From positions 1-40,180 of the forward strand of contig JAQCLD010000032.1 in NCBI GenBank assembly GCA_027592785.1: 40,180 bases of DNA, given 5' to 3'. The position numbers and the translations under genes were made by a program. Positions within the stretch are counted from its first letter, which is position 1. Each line of letters begins with the position of its first letter. Of this stretch, positions 26,956 through 36,090 are shown piece by piece. Origin of the DNA: Acidobacteriota bacterium. Its GTDB lineage: Bacteria > Acidobacteriota > Terriglobia > Bryobacterales > UBA6623. The notes under the pieces are model-generated. The model saw only the letters and a program-made list of their open reading frames with translations, was not told the origin of the DNA and did not search any database.

Positions 26956-27837
26956 ATGAATGCACCTAGCACCTCGGCCGCTCCTCAGCCGGAAGCGGAT
27001 TTCATGCATATCGACGAGACGGATTTCGCGTCCATGTCGAGACCCGAACAGATCAGGCACTTTGAGGTGGAGGGCTACGTCGTATTCCCTTCGATCTTGA
27101 CGCCGGAGATTATCGCCAAGCTGAAGAGCGAGATGGCCGATGCGGAGATGACGCATACGAGCTACAGCACGCAGCAGCAGCGTTCGGTCGTGCAGCCACA
27201 GTGGACGAGCCGTACCGCGGCCGAGTTAATTGGCTATCCGCCGCTGATGGACTTTCTAACAGACCTGATGGGGCCGGATATCGTATTCAATCGCGGGTTC
27301 TTTCAACGGAGCTTGGTGGGCTGTCCGGGCATCTCGATGCACACTGATGGGCAGCCGCACGGGTCGAACTTGTTTGGCTACGAGGGGAGCTGTCCGCGGC
27401 TGGTGCGGGTGCTGTATTACCTGGACTACCTGAGCGAGAAGCGTGCGCCGTTCCGTCTGATTCCGCGATCGCATATATCGTTCCATGCCGAGGCGAGCCC
27501 CTATGTGCGCTACACGTCGCATCCAGAGGAGATCACGTTGATCGTGCCGGCGGGGTCAGCGGTGTTGATTCCTTCGATGCTGTTCCACGGGAGTCATCCG
27601 AACTTGGACGAAAGGCCACGGGAGTTGCTGCAGATGGGATATCGGCCTGCGTGGGCGGGACCGGTCCAGCCGATTGAAGATTGGGATCCAGCGCTAGTAG
27701 CGGCCGCTCCTGACATTGCCAAGCCGTACCTGCAGAGTCTCAATACGTCGGGCCAGGCGTTCGAGCAGGAACACAAGCCGGCGGGTATGAAGGCCGAGGC
27801 CCCGGGCATTAACCCCAGTCGTTGGGAGTCGCGCTAA
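26956..27837 (+). CDS. PhyH-family dioxygenase, second copy
   Basis: A 293-residue Fe(II)/2-oxoglutarate dioxygenase-like protein. The iron site is His129 and Asp131 (MHTDGQPHG) with a distal His at 211 or 214 (LFHGSHPN) and following arginines. The N-terminal 25 residues are a low-complexity, Pro/Ala-rich extension; the family part begins PEQIRHFEVEGYVVFPSIL. It shares little with the PhyH protein at 13839 beyond motifs, so the two are not recent duplicates. The substrate is unknown. Its 3' end overlaps the histidine kinase gene by 29 nt in convergent orientation. Confidence 0.88.
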   Translation: MNAPSTSAAPQPEADFMHIDETDFASMSRPEQIRHFEVEGYVVFPSILTPEIIAKLKSEMADAEMTHTSYSTQQQRSVVQPQWTSRTAAELIGYPPLMDFLTDLMGPDIVFNRGFFQRSLVGCPGISMHTDGQPHGSNLFGYEGSCPRLVRVLYYLDYLSEKRAPFRLIPRSHISFHAEASPYVRYTSHPEEITLIVPAGSAVLIPSMLFHGSHPNLDERPRELLQMGYRPAWAGPVQPIEDWDPALVAAAPDIAKPYLQSLNTSGQAFEQEHKPAGMKAEAPGINPSRWESR

Positions 27838-29421
27838 GCCTCACCGAAAAGACCGAGCCTTTGCCGACGACGCTTTCGACCTTAATGCAGGCGTCGTGCG
27901 ATTCAGCGATCCAGCGGGCGATGGATAGTCCCAGACCGAATCCGCCGTCGACTCCCCGTGATGAGTCGCCGCGGTAGAAACGATCGAAGATGCGACCTAG
28001 CTCGTCGTCTGGAATTCCGTTACCCGTGTCCGCCACAGATAGGCGATGAGCATCTCCTTCCGTTCTGAGGCTGATCGTGATGGACGCTTCGTCAGGAGTG
28101 TGCCGCACCGCGTTGTCCAGTAGGATGGCGAGCAATTGCCGCAGGGATGCTTCGTCGCCGAGAACATACGCGTATAGCGAAGGGATTTCGACCGCGAGAG
28201 CACGACTTGGATGGAGGCGACGGTGTTGGTCGCCGACTTCAACCACGAGTGCGAAAAGGTCTACCGGGCGCTTGTTGGGCGTCATTCCGTTGGCATCGGA
28301 GCGCGCCAGCGTGAGCAGGTTTTCTATTAGGGAGGTGAGCCTGGCCGCCTCGCGCTCGATCTCCTGCATATCGGAGCGCAACTGAGTGGGAGTGCGATCC
28401 TGGCGAAGGGCGAGCTCGGCGGTGGTTCGAATGACGGCGACGGGGCTACGCAGTTCATGAGACGCGTCTGCGGTGAACTCTTCAAGTCGGCGAACGGAGC
28501 CTTCAAGACGGTCGAGCATGCCGTTGAACGTCTTGGCGAGGCGTTCCACGACGTCTCCCGACGAGGGGGCGTCCAGCCTCTCCGAAAGCTTGCCGACGTC
28601 GATGCCTTGAGCGACGGCGACGACGCTCTCGATCGGCTGCAAGGCGGACCGGGCGACGTGATACCCACCGCCGAGGCTCAGAACGATGACCAGCGGGACG
28701 GCCCAGGCAAGATTCACGAGGAGTCGGCGTTTCGCGCTGACGATCGCTGCCAACGACGATGCCATCTGGATTCGGAAATCCAAACCAGCGAGCCGGATGT
28801 CCTGCTGGAGGACGCGATAGATTCCAGCAGGCTAGCTAACGGTCTCGGTGGCATTCCCGCCCGAGTGGCTGAGCCATGTCGCTGGACTCTGCGACGCTAG
28901 CCGCAGAAGTTCGGCGCCGCCGGCAGTTCGGATTTCGGTCCATTGGCCCTCGGGAACCGACAGTAAATATTCGAAGATTTCTTCGCGTAGTTCGGCCTCG
29001 AAACCGCTTTCGAGGGTGATTTCCTCGGCGATCCATTGACCGTCTCGTGGCGACAGCTAGATACCGATGTACTGCCCGACGGCGAGCTGCTGTGCGCCGA
29101 AGTCGCCTTCGAAGGTCGTCTGCGGCGTCATGATGATTTGAGTGCTGCCAATGAGGAGCGCTTGTGGTTGGACTTCGCGGACGACGCCACGAATCGCTGC
29201 CTCGCCTTCGCGTTCGGCGGGGGTACCGTTCCCAGTGCCAAATTCGCTCTCGACGAAGTCGACTAGCTTGGCGACACGTTCCCTGAGCAGCTCGTCGACC
29301 GAGGTCGTAAGGCTATAGTCGAGGCCCACCCACAGAGCGCCGCCCAGGAAGGCGATCCCGGCAAAAAGCAGCAGCGAGTACCACGCGGCAAGCCGGAACG
29401 CGATCGAACGCCAAGGCGACA

Positions 29422-29422
<1 letters not shown>
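27809..29422 (-). pseudogene. QseC-like sensor histidine kinase interrupted by two in-frame TAG codons
   Basis: Read through, a 537-residue sensor kinase: helix 1 (about residues 8-30), periplasmic sensor (31-230), helix 2 (234-257), HAMP, HisKA with DASHELRSP (phospho-accepting His322), N box (LLDNAVRHTP), DTGNGIPDDELG and GFGLGLS. TAG occurs at codon 122 (29057-29059) and codon 197 (28832-28834), both in the periplasmic sensor. I translated the stretch between and beyond them and found one continuous frame. The intact downstream piece (28783-27809, TTG start) keeps helix 2, HAMP and the catalytic domains but no sensor. The GTG start overlaps the regulator's TAG by one nucleotide. Pseudogene or readthrough. 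Confidence 0.85.
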
Positions 29423-30096
<674 letters not shown>

Positions 30097-30119
30097 GGAA
30101 ACAGCGCCTGCCCGCAAGT

Positions 30120-30341
30120 TTAGTGGATCAGCCAAGTGAGCCAAGCGATCCCCTGCGGCGGGGCCTCCAAGGTGCGTCCACGTTTGCCGTGATTCGGACT
30201 GAGGACGCCGATCAGATGCTCAATAGCCGGCGGTATTAGGAGCGCGAACAAGCACAGCAGGACCGCCGCGTGAATGGCCGCTGCGAACGCACAGTCCAGA
30301 GCTGCGCGGTGCGCTGAGGGTCTAGTCGTTTGGCTTTTCAC
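30120..30341 (-). CDS. Small membrane protein in two-component operon
   Basis: A 73-residue protein with one strong hydrophobic helix (about residues 18-45, FAAAIHAAVLLCLFALLIPP). Its GTG start lies 20 nt inside the end of the DUF5666 gene and it ends 23 nt before the response regulator, so it fits the operon. No family is recognised. The overlap and spacing favour a real gene, but it could be a chance frame. Confidence 0.45.
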   Translation of the reverse strand: MKSQTTRPSAHRAALDCAFAAAIHAAVLLCLFALLIPPAIEHLIGVLSPNHGKRGRTLEAPPQGIAWLTWLIH

Positions 30342-30837
30342 GTTCCACCAGTGTGGCGCGGAGCCGGCCGTCCGAGACGTCGAGAGTGGCTTCGACGAAG
30401 GACCCGCTTTGGATCGCCGACAACTTCTTGAGGCGGGTGGCGTCGTCGAAGTAGATCATAAGCGGGCCGATGGTGAATGAGCGGGCTGCCTGGTCCACCG
30501 CGCTGACGACGCCCTTGATTGAGTCCTCGGGGTTCTTCTCGTTGTTGATTTCGATCTCGGTGGCTGTCATTGAGCCGTCGGGCTGTACGGAGGCGATGAT
30601 CTCGACGGCCGTCCCGCTCGTGAGGTCGGAAACGCCTCGGAGAATGTCATTGCCCGCCTCGAATTCGGCGCCGCGCGCTTCGAGAGCGACGAGCCCGCCG
30701 CTGAGTTCTATGCGTGTACCATCTACTCGCGAGACGCGGCCTTCCAATTCGATCCGCTGCTGGGCGAGAGATGCCTGTGGCGCGAGGATCAATGCGAGGA
30801 GCGCGAAGGCGGGTAGGAAGCGCTGGGTGTGTTGCAT
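30322..30837 (-). CDS. Secreted DUF5666-type protein
   Basis: A 171-residue exported protein: Sec signal (residues 1-25, cleavage after SLA) and two OB-like beta-rich repeats (LEGRVSRVDGTRIEL and IKGVVSAVDQAARSFTIG), the pattern of DUF5666. It heads the operon containing the regulator and kinase, comparable in layout with ygiW-qseBC in gamma-proteobacteria, where a small periplasmic protein precedes the two-component genes. The role is unknown; a periplasmic sensor accessory is an inference from position. Confidence 0.8.
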   Translation of the reverse strand: MQHTQRFLPAFALLALILAPQASLAQQRIELEGRVSRVDGTRIELSGGLVALEARGAEFEAGNDILRGVSDLTSGTAVEIIASVQPDGSMTATEIEINNEKNPEDSIKGVVSAVDQAARSFTIGPLMIYFDDATRLKKLSAIQSGSFVEATLDVSDGRLRATLVEREKPND

Positions 30838-30902
30838 AGAAGCGTTTTCCGTGGTCTTGAGATCGGATCGGGTGCTGTCTCACCTGAATGTAGCGGTCGA
30901 AT

Positions 30903-30919
30903 CTGAAGATTGCCTGAAG
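30903..30919 (-). promoter_or_regulatory. CTTCAG-N5-CTTCAG direct repeat upstream of two-component operon
   Basis: Two identical hexamers spaced one helical turn apart (11-bp period), 66-82 nt upstream of the first operon gene. OmpR-class regulators of the PmrA/QseB group bind half-sites of this type (CTTAAT-N5-CTTAAG), so this may be the regulator's own site. It also lies 54 nt before the divergent SDR gene. Confidence 0.45.
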
Positions 30920-30972
30920 CCTCACAGGGCGTAACGGTCCATTCGAGGGCAGTCAATGGGAGAATGTCCGCA

Positions 30973-31728
30973 ATGGTTCTTGATCAATTCAAACTGGATG
31001 GCCGTGTCGCTCTGGTAACGGGGGCTGGTCGCGGCATTGGCCAAGCGTTGGCGCTAGGCTTGGCGCAAGCAGGCGCCGACGTGGCATGCGTGACGCGTAC
31101 GGGAAATTCTGCCGAGACAAGGCGCCTCGTGGAAGCCTGCGGCCAACGCTTCGCGGACCTAAAAGCTGACTTAGGCGTTGCGGAGCAGCGCAAGGGCTTG
31201 GCCGACCGCGTGGTTTCCGAGTTAGGCCAGCTCGATATTCTAGTGAACAACGCTGGCGTGACGGGGCGCTATCCGCCCGAGGACTATCCGCAGGACGCCT
31301 GGCGCAATTTGATGGAAGTGCATCTGCATGCCGCGTTCGACTTGGCAGTGCAAGCGTCGAAACACATGGATGGCGGCGGGAAGATCGTCAATATTGGCTC
31401 AGTGATGTCCTTCCAGGGCGGGTTGCACATCTCGGCGTATGCGTCGGCTAAGCACGCCATCGCTGGACTAACGAAGTCCTTGGCGACTTCTTGGGCGGCG
31501 CGAGGCATCAATGTGAACTGCATCTGCCCGGGGTATATCGAGACCGAGTTGGCCGAGGCGTTGCAGAAGGATCCAGTGCGCGGGCCGCAGATCCTCGAGC
31601 GCATCCCAGCGGGACGTTGGGGCAAACCAGACGAGCTGGCTGGGTTGTGCGTGTTTTTAGCGAGCGATGCTGCCAGCTTCATGCACGGGAGCTGCGTAGC
31701 GATCGACGGCGGCTGGCTAGCCAGGTAG
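30973..31728 (+). CDS. SDR-family NAD(P)-dependent oxidoreductase
   Basis: A 251-residue classical short-chain dehydrogenase. The cofactor motif TGAGRGIG follows VALVT, the NNAG motif is at VNNAGVTG, catalytic Ser is in NIGSVMSF, and the YASAKHA motif gives the Tyr-Lys pair. The C-terminus (DGGWLAR) is typical of the 3-oxoacyl-ACP reductase/gluconate 5-dehydrogenase-like group; the substrate is unknown. ATG at 30973 is chosen because GGGAG lies at good distance; the ATG at 30964 is too close to it. A sulfatase-fold gene follows 30 nt after its stop. Confidence 0.93.
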   Translation: MVLDQFKLDGRVALVTGAGRGIGQALALGLAQAGADVACVTRTGNSAETRRLVEACGQRFADLKADLGVAEQRKGLADRVVSELGQLDILVNNAGVTGRYPPEDYPQDAWRNLMEVHLHAAFDLAVQASKHMDGGGKIVNIGSVMSFQGGLHISAYASAKHAIAGLTKSLATSWAARGINVNCICPGYIETELAEALQKDPVRGPQILERIPAGRWGKPDELAGLCVFLASDAASFMHGSCVAIDGGWLAR

Positions 31729-31758
31729 AGTATTCGTCACAAGCGGAGATTGAACAAG

Positions 31759-34107
31759 ATGAAACTTCTTACCTATGGGCTAGCGCTAGCGGCTTTGTTG
31801 AGCTTCTCTTGCTCGAGCGGGAGTTCCGGAAATCAGTCCTCGATCCGGCTTGTCGATCTGCTTGACCCAGGCGCCTTTGAATCGGCCGCTGCCAACGAAT
31901 CGGCGGTCGAGCCGGAGGGCCTGATTCCTCTTTCGGCTTGGCGAGTGGGACAAGGCGTCGCGAACCTTGAGGTCAGGGACGGCAAGCTCCACGGAAGAGC
32001 GACGAGTCCGCATCCGATCATCTATGCACAGCTGCCGAACTGGGCGAATCCGTCCGGGTCCGTCGATTCGGTAGAACTCGGAATTGAGATGAGTTCGGGT
32101 TCAGAGGTCTCCGGCACGATCGTGGGCGGGGACAAGCCGGATGTCGCGCTCGCGGTCTATAACGCCGAGCACGGTGAACTCTTTCTTCGCTCCGACGTCG
32201 TTGCCAAGCTCGGCAAGCAAACGGTTCGGATGCCGTTCGGGTCGACACAGTCGCTGGCTGATGCAAAGTTCGTTCACATTTCCCCGACGAACGAAGAAGG
32301 CGCCGAGTTCGAGATCGAAACGGTACGAGTAGTGACCACGAAAGAGCGGCTATCCTCGACGCCCAGCGGCGTGAATTGGCAGGGCTTGGCAGATATTTTT
32401 CGGGAGTCGATCGTTTCCCATTCGCCTCAGTCGTTCCGAATCGACGTGACCGTCCCGGCAGGGGCTTGGCTCGATGTCAATTTCGGGGTCCTGGACGACC
32501 AGCCGGTAACGTTCGAAATTTCGAGCGTATCTAGTGACGGGGCGCTGGAGCAGGTACTGCGCCAGACCATCACGACGCCGAATCGTTGGGAGTCTTTCGC
32601 CGTCGACTTGAAGGCGCACGGCGGAAAGAACGTCACGTTGGACTTCGCTCTGTCTGCCGCTAAAGACAACGAGATCGGGCTATGGGGCAATCCGAATATC
32701 CGCGTAGACCGGGACGCTCCCAGCGCTAACGACCCGGCGCCGCGCAACGTGATCTTCATCCAGGCAGATACGCTTCGTCGGGATCATCTGCCGTTCTACG
32801 GATATGAGCGGAAGACTGCGCCCACGCTATCCCGGATGGTGTCGGAGGGAGTACTGTTTGCCGACAATGTATCGCCCGGCTCTTGGACCAAGGTGGCGAC
32901 GCCCGCAATCATGACGTCGCTGTACCCGACGACCAATACGGTTGCTGAGTTTAGCGACCGCTTACCCGCAACGGCGACGACCATCGCGGAGCTTTACCGC
33001 GAGGCAGGGTACGCAACTCTGTCGTACTGCTCGATCATGTTCACCGGCAAGTTTTCCAACCTGCACCAGGGCTACGACGAGTTGCACGAGTTCGGCTCGC
33101 TGCCGGAGGACGGGCCGAAGACCGGACGCGAGTACGTCGACCGGCTAACGACTTGGATCGACCGCCATCCGAAGACGCCGTTCTTTGCCTACTTGCAAGT
33201 GTTCGATCCGCACAGTCCCTATGAGCCTCGCAAGCCATACGATACGCTGTGGGCCGATCCCGCCGGGCGAGGCAAACATCTTGAGACACTCGCCAAGCTG
33301 AAACCGTTCATCGGGAAACCGTTCCATTACCAGCAGCAATTGGCATCGAGTAAGGAGATGACGGCGGCCGGCATCGACCCTTAGCCTTTCTTCAACTATC
33401 ACAAGGACTGGTACGACGGCTCCATCCGTGGAATGGATGCGGAAATAGGAAGGCTCCTGGAAAACCTAAAGCGCAACGGGTTGTTAGAAAGTACATTGAT
33501 CGTGTTCTTTTCCGATCACGGAGAAGAGTTTCACGAGCACGGCGGCGTATTTCACGGGCAGTCGGTTTATGGAGAACTGACTGACGTTCCACTGTTCTTC
33601 TACTGGCCAGCGGGGCTCCCGAGCGGCAGGGTGATTCCGGAGACCGTCCGGTCGATCGATATCATGCCGACCGTCGTTGAGCTAAGCGGCTTGCCGGCGC
33701 CGGCAGAAATGCAAGGCCAAAGCCTCATGCCGCTCATCAACGGGGCACAGGGCGAGACCGAGGCTGATCAGGGTTGGCGGCCCGAGGCGGCCGTTTAGGA
33801 AAACGTAACGTCTCTATTGGGCGATGTCGTGGCAACAGGGATTAGTAGCGGCGATTGGAGGCTGATCCATAACACGGTGATTCCGAATGCGGATCGACCC
33901 GAGTACGAGCTGTTTGATCGTCGTGCCGATCCCTTGAACCTTCAGAACATCGCGGCCGAACATGCTGACATCGTCGAGCAAATGAAGCAAGAGCTCGAAG
34001 AGTGGCGAGAGTCCGCACTCGCGGCAAGGCTTTCTGCCGTAGACTCTACAGCGGATATGACCCCGCAAGAGATTGAGAAGCTGAAGAGTCTCGGGTACCT
34101 CCAGTGA
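31759..34107 (+). pseudogene. Sulfatase-fold lipoprotein interrupted by two in-frame TAG codons
   Basis: Read through, a 782-codon lipoprotein: lipobox Cys about residue 18 (LLSFSCSSG), a long beta-rich region (about 25-320, including a CBM-like half), and an alkaline-phosphatase/sulfatase domain (from about 328, RNVIFIQADTLRRDH). Metal-site motifs FDPHSPYEP and SDHGEEFHEHGG remain. The nucleophile region is SWTKVATPAIMTS, with Thr where sulfatases have the formylglycine Cys and no CxPxR. TAG occurs at codon 542 (33382-33384) and codon 680 (33796-33798); all three pieces stay in one frame and the C-terminus (SLGYLQ) is intact. The first TAG removes the SDHG metal site, so the unsuppressed product should be inactive. 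Confidence 0.85.
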
Positions 34108-34119
34108 AAGCGCGTTAGC

Positions 34120-35412
34120 TCAGCGGACGCGGCGGCGGTGATAGAAGGCTTTTTCCCGGATACCGAAGTGCGGCACGATGCCTTCGCCCCGTTGGCCATA
34201 GGCTAGATCTAGGCGGATCATCTGAATGAAAGGGATGATGACGCGCAGTCCGATGCCGACTCCGCCAATGAAGTTATCACTGAACTGATCGCCGTCGTTC
34301 CAGACCGTTCCGATATCGCCGAATACGGCTAGCTTGAGGCCGCCGTACATATTAGCGCCAAAGACCCGAAACGGCTTCGGTTTGAACAGATCGTAGCGGT
34401 ACTCGACCGTGTTGATGAACTGGTTCTTACCCTCGCGGGCGTTCAGATCAGACCAGCCGCGCACGCTATTGGTTCCCCCAAGGTGCAAATCGCGGTAGAT
34501 CGGGATGTCGATTCCCACGGTACCGGTCTGGAACGTGGAGAACGAGAAGAACGTGAGGGTGTGTTTGTCGGCGAGTGGCTGATAACGGCGCAGATCGACA
34601 ACGGCTTTGGTGAAGTCGCCGGCGCCGCCCAGCAGTCCGCCGAACCGCGTCAAGGAAAATGAATTCTCCCATCCACGGCTTGGGTTGGACCAAAGGTCGC
34701 GCGTGTCGTAGGCGGCGACCATGCCGATGCCGGGGGTGGACTCGGTCGAGCGGCCGGTGAGGGTGACTTCGGGCAAGTCGGCGTTAACGGTGAGGAACTC
34801 CAGACGTCCGCCCAGTCGCAGGCTGGGACCGAATTGGAATCCGCCGCGAATTTCGCCTTCGATGGCTTTTTCCTTGAAGTCGTCGAGTTCATTGATGCGG
34901 CTGCGGGCGTGAATTTCGCCCCCGTACCAGGTCTTGTCGCGCATGCCCCAAGGCGAGTCGAGTAAGAACTCAAGTTCCTGTTGCCCGCCAACGCGTATAT
35001 CCAACGATGCGGAGATCGCCCGGCCGAGCAGGCTGGAGGCTTTTACCCCGGCGCCGATCGAGACGCCGTTCTCCTCCACGAAAGAGAAGGCGGGGAAGGG
35101 AATAAAGCGGGCTGTTTCGACGACGTTGATGTCCAGGATGACTTCATCGCCTTCGAATGTTGGGGCCATTTCTATGCGGCTGAAGACGGCGAGCCGGTCG
35201 AGGCGTTCGCGGTCCTGTTCGATGAGTTCTTCATCGAAAGGTTGGCCCGTTGCCGAGGTAAGTTGATCGCGGACGAGTTGTTCGTGAGTGTTGAGGAGAC
35301 CGTTGATGCGAATTTCGCGGATGGTCTTGTCCGGGTCGGCTTCCGCTAAGAGCATCGACGGCGCCGCGGAGGCGGCGATCAAGACCAAGCTAACGACAAT
35401 TTTTTGCAGCAA
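34120..35412 (-). CDS. Omp85/BamA-family outer membrane protein
   Basis: A 430-residue outer-membrane protein with a Sec signal (about residues 1-23, MLLAEA), one POTRA domain (about 28-115, IREIRINGLLNTHEQLV) and a 16-strand-type barrel (about 120-430). The Omp85 signature appears as LGGTNSVRGW. With a single POTRA it is closer to compact TamA-like or D15 proteins than to BamA itself, which has several. It starts at TTG with GGGGAG just before. It is 30 nt downstream of the PPC-domain gene and convergent (12 nt apart) with the broken sulfatase-like gene. Confidence 0.88.
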   Translation of the reverse strand: MLQKIVVSLVLIAASAAPSMLLAEADPDKTIREIRINGLLNTHEQLVRDQLTSATGQPFDEELIEQDRERLDRLAVFSRIEMAPTFEGDEVILDINVVETARFIPFPAFSFVEENGVSIGAGVKASSLLGRAISASLDIRVGGQQELEFLLDSPWGMRDKTWYGGEIHARSRINELDDFKEKAIEGEIRGGFQFGPSLRLGGRLEFLTVNADLPEVTLTGRSTESTPGIGMVAAYDTRDLWSNPSRGWENSFSLTRFGGLLGGAGDFTKAVVDLRRYQPLADKHTLTFFSFSTFQTGTVGIDIPIYRDLHLGGTNSVRGWSDLNAREGKNQFINTVEYRYDLFKPKPFRVFGANMYGGLKLAVFGDIGTVWNDGDQFSDNFIGGVGIGLRVIIPFIQMIRLDLAYGQRGEGIVPHFGIREKAFYHRRRVR

Positions 35413-35442
35413 CTCCCCAGTTTATCGGCTCTTGGGGGGCGC

Positions 35443-35991
35443 CTAGCGGTAAGTTTTGTCGGTGAGCTTAGACAGGTCAAGGTCGTCGGGAAGGATGCCC
35501 AGAGTGACGACGGCAAAAGTGAAGACTTCGGTGCCGGGTTCGAGGTGCCCGGCGAAAGCATGGTCTTCATCGGCAAGGGTGAGGTGCGCGTGTACGCGCC
35601 CGTCCATGACCAGGCCGTTCATGCTAACCAGGTCGGCGGGGTGCGTGGGGTCCTTGACGTAAATATTCTCCGACGGAAAATCCCGGTTGCTGACGCTGTG
35701 AATTTGATAGCCCCGGACCGAACCGACGGCAGAGAGGATGACCGCGTTCTTGATCTTCTCGTCGGTAACGGCTTTGGCGAGCCCGGCCAGCAGATCGGCT
35801 TTGTGCTTGAAGCGCAGGATCACGACACGCTGAAACTCAGAGGATGTCGCATAGACGTCGGGCACGTCCGCGCTGTTGGGCTTGGAGTCGTCGAATTCCG
35901 TGGTGGGATTGGCGACTTCCCTGGTGCTCCGCTGGGCGTATAGCGGAAGGGCCAGGGCGGCTAGCATGAGGACGGCAATGATTCTGCGCAT
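35443..35991 (-). CDS. Secreted PPC/DUF296-domain protein
   Basis: A 182-residue protein with a Sec signal (residues 1-19, LALPLYAQ) and a PPC/DUF296 domain (about 50-175). The domain's His-rich core is intact (VHAHLTLADEDHAFAGHL), which in structures of the family can bind metal, and the fold is trimeric. Family members are usually cytosolic or nuclear DNA-associated proteins, so a signal peptide is notable. It lies 30 nt upstream of the Omp85-like gene on the same strand. Confidence 0.82.
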   Translation of the reverse strand: MRRIIAVLMLAALALPLYAQRSTREVANPTTEFDDSKPNSADVPDVYATSSEFQRVVILRFKHKADLLAGLAKAVTDEKIKNAVILSAVGSVRGYQIHSVSNRDFPSENIYVKDPTHPADLVSMNGLVMDGRVHAHLTLADEDHAFAGHLEPGTEVFTFAVVTLGILPDDLDLSKLTDKTYR

Positions 35992-36090
35992 GGTGTTTCC
36001 CTAGGATCGCTGATCGGAGCGGAGGCTCGCGCTCGATTGTGACGGCTGTAGGCCGCCAAGGTCAACGTCGGGAATGATGCGTTCGCCGGG

